Shown here: one piece after another, positions 36,701 to 45,269 of the stretch
Layout: every line of letters begins with the position of its first letter
Numbering within the stretch: the first letter of the stretch is position 1
Assembly: GCA_963924555.1 (NCBI GenBank)
Contig: OZ004588.1
Coordinates: 4,774,001 to 4,838,000, forward strand
Source of the DNA: Crambe crambe
Lineage: Eukaryota; Porifera; Demospongiae; Poecilosclerida; Crambeidae
Direction of reading: 5' to 3'
DNA length: 64,000 nucleotides
Translations under genes and position numbers: made by a program
The notes under the pieces: generated by a model
Databases searched by the model: none
Seen by the model: the letters and a program-made list of their open reading frames with translations, nothing else
What the model was told of the DNA's origin: nothing

Positions 36701-39177
36701 TTAGCCAATCTTATAAGTGTATTTGTTAAACATGGTAAGGTGAGTTTTTATTATGTTCATGATTAAAGGAAAAAGTCAGTGAGTCTAGAAAAAAAAGATA
36801 AGCACGGAAATAGGCAGAAGAAACTGAAAAGGAGAGAATTGCAAACCACACAAATTCAGTGATAAAAACTTCTAAGTCAATTGCAAACTAAAAAGTGAAA
36901 GCAGAGATTATTGACCAAGACACAGAGCTACTTACTGGCGATCTAATGTAGCAATAGTAACAGTGTAGCCGCCAGTCTCATTGCAAAGAAAAGTCTTTGA
37001 AAGAGATGGAACTGAAGAATAATATTATGGCGGAAAACAGTGAGAGAATTATTACATCAAATTTTGAAGATGGAAGGTACGGTACACTGATGATGTAAGA
37101 GCATGCTGCCATGAATTACACCTAAATGTTAGTGTAAGAAATGTAAAATCAGCTATCAAGGAAATGTTGCACATAGAGGAGTTGATTGTTTACCTATTGT
37201 GCATGATATGATGCTCAAGTGCCATACAATTGCTCAAGCTCATATTGGTGAGAAGTTATAGGATGATGGAGTGCACTACACCTAGCAGACAGATGGCAGG
37301 ACAAAACATGGCAGCATTTTATGTAACAGAAACATTTTGTTTGGGTTTCAAACACATTTTTCAGGATCTGCGCAAACTCTTGATTGATTTAAATGTCATC
37401 AGAAAAGAGATTGGAGAAGAGTCCGATTATTGTAAACTGAAGAACACCATTTCAGATTGACATGCAGCTGCTTCTGTCCGAGTACCAAGGTAAAATATTT
37501 TGCCCGATATTGTATCTGGATGGGATCAGATGACTAGTGGTGAACATAAGCAGTTGACCAGGATGACTATTTTTATTGTGGGCTACATTTTTAGTCGGCT
37601 TGGCTGAGGGACTTTTCAAAGTTGGATTTTCAATGAAGATGATACTAAAGTCCTTCAATGATCAAAGACTTGTTAAGAACCACTTGTAAAACTTTCCACT
37701 GCAGAGGATCATAGTCACCATTAATATTGCGGCATATAAAGCACTGGAATCAATTATTGGTGACTGGCCCATATTGGAGGTACTTACAAACTTCTCCTGT
37801 GGAGCTTACAGATGAGTAGATTTCTTCGAGAAGTGGAGTCAAGATGCTACTGGATAATGAAGCTCTGCTTTTTTCCAATTGTACATCTGCAATGGATGAT
37901 TAATGGAGTGATGCCCATCTTGTTCAAGAAAGGTTGCTGATACGGGAGTGAATTTCATGATATAATTGACCTTTTCATTGTGTCTGAAACACTTTGTGTC
38001 AACTAATGAAAGAAATTCTGCCATTCTTGATAGATTACTCTCTCAAAGGCTAAATGATTTGTATATATAGCGAGGTTGAGACACAGTTAGCACTTTTGAA
38101 AAGTATGAAAGCGAAATTGGATGCCCTAAAGATTTTAAGAAAGTGCTTAGGGTCATGACAAACACCTTTTTCAGTTCTCGCCAGAACCATAGGCATTTAC
38201 GTAGCACAAAATTTGATAGATACACTAGTCTCAAAATTGAAGACGTTTTGAAAGACCCAGAACTTCTTCTGTCAGACGCATCAAGCATTTGTTCTTTTGT
38301 GATGGTAAAGATATATGCAGTGGAACAGTGAACCAAAGAGTTTCGATGTCTCATGGAGCCACCTGTACTAGTAGTGTGGTAAGGTCTCTTACCTGTTGGC
38401 CACAGACTATTTACTAGTAAGACACCTCACCACAGGCAGTAAGAGCTAGCTTGTTTTAGTTGTCTTTATGGACCTCTTCCCATTTTCTAAACAAGTATTC
38501 GCCTCGGTGATCACATACACCCTCAGTCTTTAATTCTATAAAGAATCCCCCCATACGAAGATACTTTTTTTCCTTTCCTCTGCTGGATGACCTTAAAATG
38601 GAGATTATTGATATGTTGTTTTTACTACTTTCTTTAGTTGATATAATATGATGTTACTATGTTTTTGTCATTTGCTTTGTTAGTTTCAGCTTCAAAATGA
38701 TATTTTTTGTTGCTATGTTTGTTTTGACAGTATTATTGTGTAATGAAAGTATGGTGAAAAATTGAAATCACCAATATTAGCCATTTTGCACATATTAATC
38801 AAAGTGGATATTATTGCATATCAGAGTGATGATTCTGTATACATTTCAGAAATATATATATATATTGTTTGGAATCACTGAATTATTGTAACAGATGTTG
38901 CAGGTGAAAATGCAATCGGTATTTTGAACTGATGTTGCAGGCGAAAAATGCTTGCATGCAGTGCATGAAACAAACCATTCTAATGGTATGACTTCATCAC
39001 TAAGATTATCAATAAATTATGTATGTCATCATTGCTTGTATACGTACTAACCTCTCCCTTTCTAGCCAAGGCAACAGAATTTCCGGCTCCATAAGCTAAA
39101 AGGCCTTCAGAACTCCAATCTACATTGTGCGGGGTTTGATTACAACCAACAGAAACATACTGCAAAGATGCTGCCAT
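7633..39177 (-). CDS. ELP2: Elongator complex protein 2 (WD40 scaffold), 16 exons
   Basis: ELP2 is the WD40 double-propeller subunit of Elongator, the complex that modifies wobble uridines of tRNAs. Reading the minus strand, 16 exons join in phase at GT-AG borders: 39,177-39,052; 34,441-34,271; 32,733-32,428; 31,985-31,919; 12,198-12,010; 11,825-11,689; 11,339-11,213; 10,867-10,617; 10,215-10,141; 10,090-10,030; 9,974-9,903; 9,516-9,392; 9,058-8,881; 8,236-8,112; 8,037-7,919; 7,855-7,633. They give 783 codons plus a stop, near the ~826 of human ELP2. Diagnostic stretches include [80 protein letters not shown] and the C-terminal [12 protein letters not shown]. The start MAASLQ is the only ATG close to the conserved first blade. 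Intron 4 is about 19.7 kb and contains other genes; intron 1 (4.6 kb) contains transposon debris. Confidence 0.93.
9533..9692. repeat. Three ~53 bp tandem repeats in an ELP2 intron
   Basis: Three successive copies share 'atcatagtgcatc' and 'ggctcaata', each ending in a 'taggcttaaaa' block. They lie between ELP2 exons 11 and 12 and end just before a poly-C tract. Confidence 0.8.
9737..9768. repeat. Poly-C tract of 32 bases
   Basis: An uninterrupted run of about 32 C within an ELP2 intron. The complementary strand is a G-run that could form quadruplex-type structures, and its length is likely to be variable or mis-assembled. Confidence 0.9.
10382..10570. repeat. Three ~65 bp tandem repeats in an ELP2 intron
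   Basis: Three copies carry 'cagttctt(a/g)caatcatgt' followed by 'aaggtatg' and 'agttctgaagga'. They lie just downstream (minus sense) of ELP2 exon 8, whose border at 10,617 is unaffected. Confidence 0.85.
12634..12710. repeat. (GA)n microsatellite
   Basis: About 38 GA units in an uninterrupted run, near the exon-5 end of the giant ELP2 intron. Confidence 0.95.
13184..14245 (-). pseudogene. Multi-pass membrane protein, REGLLCSKC family, copy 1 (shrunken)
   Basis: The reading runs from high to low coordinates. It has a Cys-rich extracellular stub with [11 protein letters not shown] and [12 protein letters not shown], then hydrophobic segments ([46 protein letters not shown]). I associate this architecture with an expanded, uncharacterised sponge membrane-protein family. 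Compared with copy 2 (15.4-17.0 kb) it lacks about 11 bases near 13,823, which shifts the frame, about 135 bases of a cytoplasmic loop where a 36 bp unit is repeated four times, and about 225 bases near 13,265. The N-terminal part (about 14,150-14,220) retains an ..[18 protein letters not shown].. reading. It is almost certainly non-functional. Function of the family is unknown to me. Confidence 0.65.
13386..13532 (-). repeat. Four in-frame 36 bp tandem repeats in membrane-protein pseudogene
   Basis: The 36 base unit encodes the 12-residue block [12 protein letters not shown] four times on the minus strand. The homologous position in copy 2 has the unit once ([12 protein letters not shown], about 16,130). 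The expansion sits exactly where the preceding loop has been deleted. Confidence 0.9.
15404..17035 (-). pseudogene. Multi-pass membrane protein, REGLLCSKC family, copy 2
   Basis: A start at 17,035 gives a good signal peptide ([18 protein letters not shown]). Frames then switch repeatedly: an N-terminal Cys-rich part with [11 protein letters not shown]; hydrophobic segments near 16,670-16,600, 16,490-16,300, 16,190-16,140 and 16,060-16,000; a soluble stretch with [16 protein letters not shown]; then a C-terminal hydrophobic part with [15 protein letters not shown] near 15,690-15,500. Relative to copy 1 there is an 8-10 base loss near 16,970 and a 10 base loss near 16,684, and single-base shifts are needed near 16,220 and 15,710. 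With four shifts it is probably a pseudogene, although sequencing error could explain one or two. It is a tandem duplicate of the 13.2-14.2 kb copy. Confidence 0.65.
17040..18640. other. Non-coding spacer with membrane-gene remnants
   Basis: About 17,190-17,350 matches 14,340-14,560, so the tandem duplication includes the region upstream of the membrane gene. I see no convincing exon in the rest. Confidence 0.5.
18650..18740 (-). pseudogene. Remnant of membrane-protein N-terminus
   Basis: The block containing 'gagtctggaatagcctccag' and 'gcacacaaccaaaaacaat' matches the N-terminal exon of the membrane-protein copies at 13-17 kb. Only this fragment remains. A similar fragment lies at about 25,690-25,760 in front of the second kinase gene, so it belongs to the duplicated unit. 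Confidence 0.6.
18980..23640 (+). pseudogene. Kinase-RING-TRAF zinc finger-MATH gene, decayed tandem copy
   Basis: Exons 18,980-19,200, 19,316-19,980 and 20,232-23,640 match the intact copy at 26,115-30,820. The kinase part is still open ([30 protein letters not shown]). In the RING, the penultimate zinc ligand Cys is Tyr (TTYSQC against TTCPQC). The third exon is then broken by a 38 base deletion creating a stop at 20,669-20,671, a base insertion near 20,691, a stop at 21,181-21,183, a base deletion near 21,822, an 11 base deletion near 22,091 and a TAA for CAA at 22,354. The last two and a half MATH domains (22,405-23,640) remain open. A truncated kinase-only product of about 440 codons could still be made; whether it is expressed cannot be seen here. 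Confidence 0.85.
23770..24098. mobile_element. Long hairpin MITE (~150 bp arms)
   Basis: The arm containing 'gtagggatgaccattgctca' and 'tttgttctgtatatccagcc' is repeated inverted around a ~27 base centre near 23,920-23,945, and the symmetry extends outward through the 'aaaaaacatttctgt' flank. No ORF of its own is meaningful. It lies directly 3' of the decayed kinase copy and is absent after the intact copy. Confidence 0.85.
24388..24413. repeat. Poly-A tract
   Basis: A run of about 26 A in the spacer between the two kinase-TRAF copies. It may be the tail of a retroposed sequence. Confidence 0.85.
24692..24836. mobile_element. Short inverted-repeat element (~44 bp arms)
   Basis: The left arm contains 'gggatctacagtctgtttag' and the right arm its inverse with 'ctaaacagaccgtagatcc'; the symmetry extends to 'gttagaca' and 'tgtctaac' at the ends. 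The ~55 base centre is GC-rich. Confidence 0.8.
25899..25955. repeat. Short hairpin upstream of intact kinase gene
   Basis: 'cccattttaggttatc' and 'gataacctaaaaatggg' pair around a 23 base loop. It is missing from the corresponding place in front of the decayed copy, where the flanking 'tatctattaccaggaatttt' sequence is continuous, so it is a copy-specific insertion. Confidence 0.75.
26115..30820 (+). CDS. TKL-like kinase fused to RING, TRAF zinc fingers and six MATH domains
   Basis: Exons 26,115-26,335, 26,462-27,120 and 27,354-30,820 join in phase to 1,448 codons. Residues ~25-285 form a protein kinase: glycine loop [14 protein letters not shown] lysine, HRDLTSNN catalytic loop, ADLG metal-binding motif (DLG, not DFG), PPEA and DVFSFG, most like TKL kinases. 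Residues ~313-350 are a RING finger (CPVC...[10 protein letters not shown]...CPQC). Residues ~365-455 carry TRAF-type zinc fingers ([23 protein letters not shown]). From ~477 come six MATH/TRAF-C domains, starting near 477, 647, 806, 970, 1134 and 1295, each with an (S/G)xPFYTHxxGYK-type strand and a GExDxxLxWP turn. Known TRAFs have one MATH and no kinase. The expected activities are phosphorylation and ubiquitin ligation with multivalent MATH binding in the cytosol; no signal peptide or membrane segment is seen. It is nested in an ELP2 intron on the opposite strand and has a decayed tandem copy. Confidence 0.92.
30985..31450. repeat. Downstream copy of the kinase-unit flank
   Basis: This block matches about 25,215-25,680, including 'aacaaacagctttcctatag' and 'gaggcaggaggtgatgctga'. 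The shared flank marks the edge of the ~6-7 kb tandem unit that duplicated the kinase-TRAF gene. Part of it resembles the Cys-rich exon of the membrane-protein family in minus orientation. The remaining spacer to 31,918 shows no other gene. Confidence 0.65.
32778..33050. mobile_element. Long hairpin MITE (~115 bp arms)
   Basis: The arms contain 'aaaaaatttcttctaaataa' and 'tactgcagcctcgtatgaaa' and their inverse, around a ~45 base centre near 32,900-32,945. The inner border 'gtagggattgtttt' resembles that of the 23,770-24,098 hairpin, suggesting one family. It lies in ELP2 intron 2, about 45 bases upstream of the exon 3 acceptor. Confidence 0.85.
33051..34270. other. ELP2 intron 2, no gene seen
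   Basis: AT-rich intronic sequence between exon 3 and exon 2. Short ORFs here have no recognisable content. Confidence 0.6.
34555..35995 (+). pseudogene. Crypton-like tyrosine recombinase (DUF3504 type), degraded
   Basis: The segments 34,760-35,042 and 35,093-35,836 are offset by a frameshift and together read like the Crypton/DUF3504 recombinase also domesticated in KCTD1 and ZMYM proteins: [87 protein letters not shown] and SGHRSESSI. Close to the expected catalytic tyrosine the text reads ICSHAS, so the nucleophile may be gone. Inverted 'gttgaata'-containing hairpins flank it: about 34,588-34,628 on the left and 35,896-35,991 on the right ('cacactcctttgttgaatat' against its inverse). It sits in ELP2 intron 1. 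Confidence 0.75.
36050..37010. other. ELP2 intron 1 spacer with a small inverted repeat
   Basis: No gene is seen. 'gttctcataaattagctta' at about 36,264 and 'gaagctaattttatgagaa' at about 36,313 form an imperfect hairpin, and 'acatatcacatggc' occurs twice beside it (36,118 and 36,299). Confidence 0.5.
37020..38345 (+). pseudogene. Degraded transposon-type ORF, copy 1
   Basis: Several frames carry fragments of one repetitive [23 protein letters not shown] near 37,350, the block around [17 protein letters not shown] near 37,555-37,606, and [17 protein letters not shown] near 38,085. I associate similar sequences with a transposon-linked family common in cnidarians and sponges, but I cannot name it. 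Stops and shifts are frequent. Its second half recurs at 60,530-61,290, where the middle part is inverted. Confidence 0.55.
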
Positions 39178-39302
39178 GTGATAACACTTCACAACTCGAT
39201 CGATCCTTTCCTACTCTTTCTCCTTTAATGGGTAAAGGGTAAGCACTCAAACTAGATCTTGCATGCTCCACTTGGTAAAGGGATTACTCGTTCGATATGT
39301 CA

Positions 39303-39322
39303 TGTGTGTGTGTGTGTGTGTT
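39303..39322. repeat. (TG)n microsatellite
   Basis: Ten TG units about 130 bases upstream of the ELP2 start. The duplicated copy near 62,178 has only a trace of it. Confidence 0.8.
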
Positions 39323-40052
39323 GTAATGGGTATAAATATTATAAGGAAGATGCAGAGCACAGAAAGTAGCCTGAGGTGGTCATAGAAAGATAAAAGGGAG
39401 TTTTGAAAACTAAAATAAATGTGCAAAATGAGTTATGACTGGTGAGTTCCTGGAGAGGATGCTGTATTATTCCGTCCCCAGCTGTGAGTGGGCAATATCC
39501 ATGGGCTACTCTGGTAACTGGATGAGTTGGAGATCTTTCTGGGGAGGATGGGTTCAGTGTGAAAAGGGAACCAGACTCCTCATTCTTCTGTCCAATCTCT
39601 ATTGTCTTTGAAGGTTGACTTAAATCCTACAAAGAACAACAACGGCAACAACAACACAATAGATAATGTTGTCCCAAGAAGCTGGGAAAGGTGCCCAGTA
39701 TAATACAGGAGTTAAAACTGATCTCTCATGATTTCATAAACTGTGTGTGCACTGTGATGATGAAGAGGTTACCAATTTTCGGTTAGAGGAATATAGCTAA
39801 TACTTACTGGCTTATCAGCCCAGGAGAAGGTGTCTGTCTCCTCTTGTTGATGCAGGGAAAGTGGACGTCTTGTTTAAGGGGTGTGCAATATACAATACTG
39901 TTACAACAATGGGATGCTTTCCCTGCACAAATATTTTACCTTTCTGGTAGCCACAAAATATTTGGTACAGGGTGGGATTGAGGGGGTTTGCAACCCTGTG
40001 CCCTAGAAATCTAGGTATGGTAACACCTGGCTTCTATCTACATGATTGTGGT

Positions 40053-40312
40053 GTTACCTGGATACTTGGTGACTTGGTAACGGTTATACCTATGGAATCA
40101 GTAACTTAATTTAAGAATCCGTATTATATCTGGTAACCAGAGGTAACTGGGGAAAGGAAATATGATCACTATCTTGTAACCCCTGGAACCAATGGAACCA
40201 ATGGCAACCGAAAGTAACTACCATTATTACAGCAATTAATTTCATATCCTTCCCTGCTTTAACTTATAAACTTAGATTCGTTCAAGTTACCAAGTTACCA
40301 AGTATCCAGGTA
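40053..40312. mobile_element. Inverted-repeat element present only in duplication copy 1
   Basis: The ends read 'ttacctggatacttggt' and the inverse 'accaagtatccaggtaa'. The corresponding place in copy 2 (near 63,060) is continuous from 'aacacctggctt' to 'atgtaatgaag', so the element was gained in copy 1 or lost from copy 2. Confidence 0.75.
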
Positions 40313-40492
40313 ATAACCCCCTCCCCCTCCTCCCATATCTTGCCATATCTAGGCGTATGTAATGAAGACATCAGAATTACTTGGCTAGCCATATCAATGA
40401 TCTAAGATTGGTGTGAATAGAAGAAATAGTCTATGTATACATCACACATCCTATTGCAGTTTACTTTGGCTTGTACTTTCAAGGTTGCACTT

Positions 40493-40619
40493 TACACTGT
40501 AAAAATTAAAGTGTTTACTGCACACCATTTTGCCCCAATACACACAGTGTTAGTGTATATAGCTATAGGGACAATTTAGTGTGCAGTCTGCACAGTACAC
40601 ACTTTCATTTTACAGTGTA
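40493..40619. mobile_element. Small MITE present only in duplication copy 1
   Basis: The ends are 'tacactgtaaaaattaaagt' and the near-inverse 'acactttcattttacagtgt', 127 bases overall. Copy 2 (near 63,175) reads straight across from 'cgcactt' to 'aggtaggg'. Confidence 0.75.
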
Positions 40620-41343
40620 CTTAGGTACAGGCACACACACCTTGATAATAAAATTAATGGGGAGGGGGCATGGAAGGGTTGTTAGGGTAATATCCCTGCC
40701 CCCTAAATGATAATAATTCTGACATTGAAGGTCCTGCTTTGTGAGCTGTGTGGTCAGTCATAGTGTAGGCAAAGTGGTGAATCACCCCCAAAATTGTCAT
40801 CACACACCTCTAAATGTCAATCCAGAGATTATATGTCCTATACAAAATCACCACAGTTCATGTAACATAGTTATTATCATCATGAAAAGTTATATAACCA
40901 GTCCATGCCTGTATCAGCTGAAGCACAAAAATAAGGCCACACCAAGTCTATTAGTTTCTGGTCCCCCGCCCGCCTGCTAATCACGCTCGCGGGAATTTGA
41001 GGACTATAATGATAATTATGTAGCAAAAGAAGTAGAAGAACAGAGGACCTCGTGCGTGTTGTGTGAAATAATTATTGTGAAATGTTGTACTAGTTGCTCC
41101 ACCAGCCATGCCTTTGATCAACGTAGAACTGTTATATCTGAACATTCTACCCTTTTACCGTGGAAGATTGCAAACTTGCAGCAGCCATGATAGTCGCAAT
41201 TACCGCCCGCCCGCATGTTAATTTAAAAGGGGAAAGACCAGAAACTAATAATTGACTTGGTGTGGCCTAACATACTGTATTTATCATTAACTAAGAGTCA
41301 TCGAGTGCGTGCAGTGCAAGCGTAGTATACTAGCTGCAAAGTC

Positions 41344-44300
41344 ATGAATTTTTTTTCTCTTTGCATAATCTGCATTATATTTCTAATCAGAGTAGTTAAT
41401 TGTGTCTCGGGACAGGCTCCAGGAGATCATGAGGAGAGATGCAGAACTGGTATTAGCTAATGCACCCAGGCACCATTTCCCAATGGAGTGGAGAGTTTTA
41501 ATGGACACATACGATTACGGAAATTTATTGGGCTCTAGAGGAGTCTGGACGTCTACATCCTGGCTTCAAGTCGTTGGAGGCAGTTGTTCATGGCAATTGA
41601 CCGCCTCATCTTGCAGTCAAACGCAGTCACAAAATAACTGGGTCTTCTCACAGCATATTAGTTTTGAGGATGCTAATGAAATCTTCTTCAATGTCTCTAT
41701 CAGGATAGATGAATGCAATAATGAGCCTAACTGCAGAGATTATGTCACTCTGTATAGATATTACAGTGATCGTATGGTTAGTAATGCAGAACGGATAAAT
41801 ACTAACAACTATCAACCATTAAATGGCACTGTTGAACAGTCACGCCTGCAACGGACTTCAGAGCAGACTCTGAGTCACACTCGACCTGCAGATCAGAATG
41901 GTTTCTACCTGGCAGTGAGAGATGAAGGAGCATGTGGACAATTTGTGCGAATGATAGTGTATTATGTTGTCTGTAAATCGGCCTCGTGACTTATCCACAG
42001 ACTGCCGTCCCTGTCCAAAACTCAAGGGACATGGTATTTGATGCAATGTGTGCAGCTAATGCCTACAACACTACAAGTCTTCAAGTGGTAGCATCCAGCA
42101 GTACCAGTACTTGTAGTGATAGAGCACCAGGAGGGGCTGTTTGCGAATGTGATGCAGGATATGTGGTCTCAAGTAATGGAATGTCATGTCAAGGTAAGTA
42201 ACAACCAGATAGCTACATTGTTTGGTCACTATTCATGTCATTTGTAGGTTGTGGTGCTGGAAACTATCGTAGTTTAAGTGACATTTCCTGCCGGCTGTGT
42301 CCTGGGAATACTGTCACAGATGTAATGGATGCTGCTGAGTGTAGGTGTTTGGAAGGATTCTACAGGAATGATTCTCCACAGGAAGGACCAGAAGTAGCCT
42401 GTACAGGTGAGTTTGCATAATAATATGAGGAGAGCAGATACACTCTGTAACACTAGTATGCTAGTATGCTATGTAAAGTTTATCTAAGTCTCTTATAACC
42501 AATGAATGTTTGCTTTCTGTAGCTTGTATATGATCATATGTAGGGCTGGCAGGTCAAAGTTCATAAGACTGTATAAATAAAAAATCTCTTTCTCTCCTAC
42601 CCTTCTTCTACAGTTTTTCAGAAGGCTATAATTATAATAATGAATTACTATATATCTACATCGTAGCTCCTATATACATTATAGCATTGATGTAACAAAA
42701 TTATAAATAGAATCATTTGATTGCATGCAGGCTTGCAAGCCCTCATACTGCTCAAGCTACTTTTGTTTGTAAACTATAGCACCTCCAAGTGAATGCAGAA
42801 ATATACGAGTGATATCAAGAACTTCTACTGCCATTACTGTCAGTTGGACACGACCTACAAATACAGGAAGACCTGACTTCTTCTACAGAGTGCAACATAG
42901 TGATCCTAATAATGTTGGGCAGTTTATTACAGTTGTGGTATCTTGTGCACTAGCTTTAGATTAAGTAAGAACAACTTTTTATGAAACATCAAACATGAGG
43001 CAGAGAACAAGTGCTAAACACGCATGTGCACAAATCACATAAAAAACATTACATCAGTGAATAATAATCTGAGAGATAGTGGGAATGAAGTGACTTATAC
43101 AGTATCTGGACTAGTTCCATTCACTACCTACATAGTGAGAGTCTCGACCCACAATGGAGTGAGTGACCAGGACCCTGATAGTCATCTGCGCCAGTGTCAA
43201 GTCACCAATGGGACAGTGGAAGGAAGTAAGCTGTATAGTCACATTTCACGAAAATTAATTCATATCATATGATTTCCTAGTTCTTGGTGCACCCATTGTT
43301 CAGCAGTTCTGTACTGCAATATTGTGGCAACCTCCATCTCAACGTAATGGGGTTATCACTGGATATCGCATTAAATTTTCATCTGAATCTTCATTTATAG
43401 CACTCAACAATAACACTAATTTCCATGTTACCACAGAAGTTCAAAGAGATCAGCAAGTTACTGTGCAGGTATAATTAGTCATGACAATTGTTATATTTTT
43501 TTATTATTTTATTTTGTTTGATTAAGGTTGGAGCTGTTAATAGTGCTGGAGATGGAGTATTGTCTCCACCACATCTTGTATGTCCAGGTAATAGTTATTC
43601 TACCTGTTAGACTTACTCTCAGGCACTTCTCTTTGCATAATACATGATGACCTCCTTTTAGTGCCATGCAGGCTAAGTTTGACAACTATATCACAAACTG
43701 ATACTACAATTAATATCACTTGGACTCCTCCTGACCCTGTCAATGGTGATATATTATCATATACCATCGAGAGAAGACTTAGTAATGATGGAATGTTTAT
43801 AAAAGCTGGTAACCTAACCAGTAACAATCGTAATCTGAGCTATACTTTATCAGGTCTATCTCCATTCACGACATATATAATGAGAGTTAATGCCAGCAAT
43901 AGCACACACATAGCAGAAATGTGTGAAATTGCAGGCAAAACTATGGAAGGAGGTATGTACCCTTTTAAAATTGTTATGTTTTGTTTTTAACATAGCTTTT
44001 ATTAATAGTTTCATCCCAACCAACCATTGTTGCTCAAGAATGCACTGTGTTAGTATGGAGACCACCTACTACACCCAATGGTGTTATCACTAGATATGAA
44101 ATTGAATTTTCATCTACTGAAATGTCATCACAGTCTACCATGAATACCTTCTACTTGACTGAGAGTAGTGAGCAGAAAAATATAAACTTTAGAGTAAGTA
44201 GCAAGTATGTATATTCAGGTGAAAGTTGATGTTTGTTCCTGGAGGGCTTATTCCCATGGAGAAGCATTGTATAACTCTTATATTTATGTTTATAGATTAG

Positions 44301-44365
44301 AGCACATAATGGTGCTGGGCCTGGAGAATGGACCGACTTCATTTCCAATGGTAATATACCTGATT
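41344..44365 (+). pseudogene. Eph receptor ectodomain, probably truncated/decayed
   Basis: 41,470-41,985 encodes an Eph-type ligand-binding domain (WRVLMDTYDYGNLL, NNWVFSQHISFEDANEIFF, NGFYLAVRDEGACGQF, IVYYVVC). Next come Cys-rich/EGF-like parts (41,990-42,193 with CECDAGYVVSSNGMSCQG; 42,248-42,406 with CPGNTVTDV, CRCLEGFYR), then four FN3 modules to about 44,350, two of them with PFTTYI(V/M)RV. ATG 41,344 gives a signal peptide (MNFFSLCIICIIFLIRVVNC) but in a different frame from the ligand-binding domain. Frames also fail to join near 41,985 and between 42,931 and 43,058. After the fourth FN3 the frame stops (GNIPDLLV) and repeats follow; no transmembrane or kinase exon is found. It is either a broken Eph receptor or a secreted form with base errors. 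An Eph family in sponges is known, as I recall. Confidence 0.75.
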
Positions 44366-44411
44366 TACTAGTGTGATTATAGCATTGAGGATTTCTGCAT
44401 AATATTATTAC

Positions 44412-44454
44412 AATGTAATCAATGTAATCAATGTAATCAATGTAATGTATCTAG
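44412..44454. repeat. (AATGTAATC)n short tandem repeat
   Basis: Four to five units of about 10 bases just after the last FN3 exon of the Eph-like gene. Confidence 0.8.
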
Positions 44455-44827
44455 TGAATATTTATTCCATACTTGATATAGTTACAATAGCATCCTCCCA
44501 TAGGCCAAGCATGAGATAACTGAGGTTTGCATGGTTCTTGCAATGGAAGTATTAAAGTGCCATGTGCTCATGCTCAGTAAATAATATATACTTAGCAACA
44601 AGTAGGTTGTAGTTACTTCCCTTCGAAGACAGTGACTTTGGTCCTACTTGTACAAGTACTACTGAAAATAGTTATTATCAGCCCACTAAAAGTTTAGAGA
44701 TACGTAAGTATTATTCATTTTTAGAATATATTATTGCTGTTTAGTATTGCATCTGCTGGCACCATAGCCAAGCGGCTATGCAAACTGCCCCTGACTGTGC
44801 CTTGCTCCTGCTGCACCAGTTTCTTGT

Positions 44828-45006
44828 ACTGTAGATTTTAGGTTGGTTGTCAGAAAGGTTAGGGGAATAGGTGGATACAGTTTGTCCTATGGTTTACACA
44901 ACTGCATGGATTGAATAGGACATAAAAGGATTGGGTTTCTTAGGTCCTTGTAAGCCACTACCTATTTCTCATTCCTTATGGACAACCATCCTGAAATCTA
45001 CAGTAG
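44828..45006. mobile_element. Inverted-repeat element (~45 bp arms)
   Basis: 'actgtagattttaggttggt' on the left is matched by 'accatcctgaaatctacagt' on the right, with further pairing around 'ataggtgg' and 'ccactacctat'. Confidence 0.7.
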
Positions 45007-45269
45007 TACCACAATGTTCAGCTGTGCCTGCCCATGTTTTACTCCTGCTGCACCACAGCCTTGTCCATTTGGCTGTGCCACAATGCTAACCCAGCACCAC
45101 TAGATTTGCAGACATGCAGCTATTGGTTGCGCCACACACTCTTACACCTATGCAAAGCATGCACAGCTCCATCCTTGCTATCCTTTATTATGCACGCATT
45201 ATTCATGTATAGCCATGGAAATTATTCACTAACTGGCTGCACTTTGCACACACCCATGCACCTTCCTTT

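Larger units (their letters stand above)
37455..40914. repeat. Segmental duplication, copy 1
   Basis: It matches 60,531-63,439 in block order: transposon-type ORF, spacer with 'cttgcatgcagtgcatgaaa', ELP2 exon 1, 'catgtgttgtaatgggtat' spacer, exons of an unrecognised gene, then 'accagtccatgcctgtat'. Similarity ends on the right at 40,914 and 63,439. Copy 1 holds the functional ELP2 first exon; its neighbour-gene exon (about 39,818-39,930) has a deletion and an in-frame TGA. Confidence 0.85.
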
